From an uncultured Clostridia bacterium (GTDB lineage Bacteria; Bacillota; Clostridia; Oscillospirales; Ruminococcaceae): 23,864 bases of DNA. Position numbers and translations under genes: made by a program. The notes under the pieces were generated by a model, which searched no databases, was not told the origin of the DNA, and saw only the letters and a list, made by a program, of their open reading frames with translations. The DNA is taken from assembly GCA_947302065.1 (NCBI GenBank), contig CAMYUO010000003.1, positions 1 through 23,864 of the forward strand, written 5' to 3'. Positions 23,770 through 23,864 of this stretch are shown here, in pieces (position 1 is the stretch's first letter; each line of letters opens with the position of its first letter).

Positions 23770-23864
23770 ATGACTCTTCGGGAATTGTATTCACAGATAG
23801 GCGGAGACTACGAACAGGCGCTGCGTGTGCTGCGTATGGAGAAGCTGATAGACAAGCATATACG
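23770..23864 (+). CDS. 5' end of a probable Hpt-domain protein (cut by window edge)
   Basis: The first 31 codons begin MTLRELYSQIGGDYEQALRV. AAGGAG lies about eight bases before the ATG, and a good promoter is upstream. The pattern of a short helix, then GGDYEQAL, then an amphipathic helix matches the N-terminus of small clostridial Hpt (histidine phosphotransfer) proteins as I remember them. The phosphorylated His lies beyond the window, so the assignment rests on a short stretch. That it is a real gene is likely; the name is tentative. Confidence 0.6.
   Translation, partial: MTLRELYSQIGGDYEQALRVLRMEKLIDKHI

Overview
The window looks like chromosomal DNA from a Gram-positive Clostridia member, most likely an Oscillospiraceae/Ruminococcus-type gut bacterium. 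The pointers are strong AGGAGG-type ribosome sites, near-consensus sigma-A promoters with 17-bp spacing, lipoboxes, a cell-wall-binding repeat (CWB2) protein, zinc-ribbon Ser/Thr kinases and KtrAB. The genus is an inference from gene content and style; no rRNA or other marker gene is present. I found no tRNA, rRNA, IS element, integrase or CRISPR array.

Region 1 (236-8614, minus strand) is one six-gene operon behind a perfect TTGACA/17/TATAAT promoter. Its order is PP2C phosphatase, transmembrane Ser/Thr kinase with zinc ribbon and extracellular leucine-rich repeats, double-FHA ABC ATPase, ABC-2 permease, Tyr/Gln-rich single-pass membrane protein, and a Ca-binding-repeat lipoprotein. It reads as a phospho-controlled surface/export system: kinase and phosphatase set the phosphorylation state, FHA domains read it on the ABC ATPase, and the membrane protein and lipoprotein are likely partners or cargo. 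It resembles mycobacterial Rv1747/PknF in logic but is split and carries extra parts. A divergent lipoprotein gene (8783-9439) shares its promoter region.

Region 2 (9441-12048): a rubredoxin gene too short for a standard ORF cut-off; an intergenic stretch with two strong hairpins; then ktrB-ktrA potassium uptake. Upstream of ktrB, three 10-bp motifs lie exactly 30 bp apart between two divergent promoters. The plus-strand promoter drives a roughly 550-nt transcript with no conventional gene, only a chain of tiny ORFs, each with its own Shine-Dalgarno site.

Region 3 (12874-14350): an MFS drug-efflux-like transporter. Its leader encodes a 14-residue peptide and can fold into mutually exclusive helices, one of which hides the transporter's ribosome site. 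This is the architecture of antibiotic-induced translational attenuation.

Region 4 (14405-23864): an HD-GYP c-di-GMP phosphodiesterase with a membrane sensor domain and an unrecognised duplicated C-terminal region; the sbcD-sbcC nuclease operon; a secreted BspA-type leucine-rich-repeat protein anchored by CWB2 repeats; and the first 31 codons of a probable Hpt-domain protein running off the right edge.
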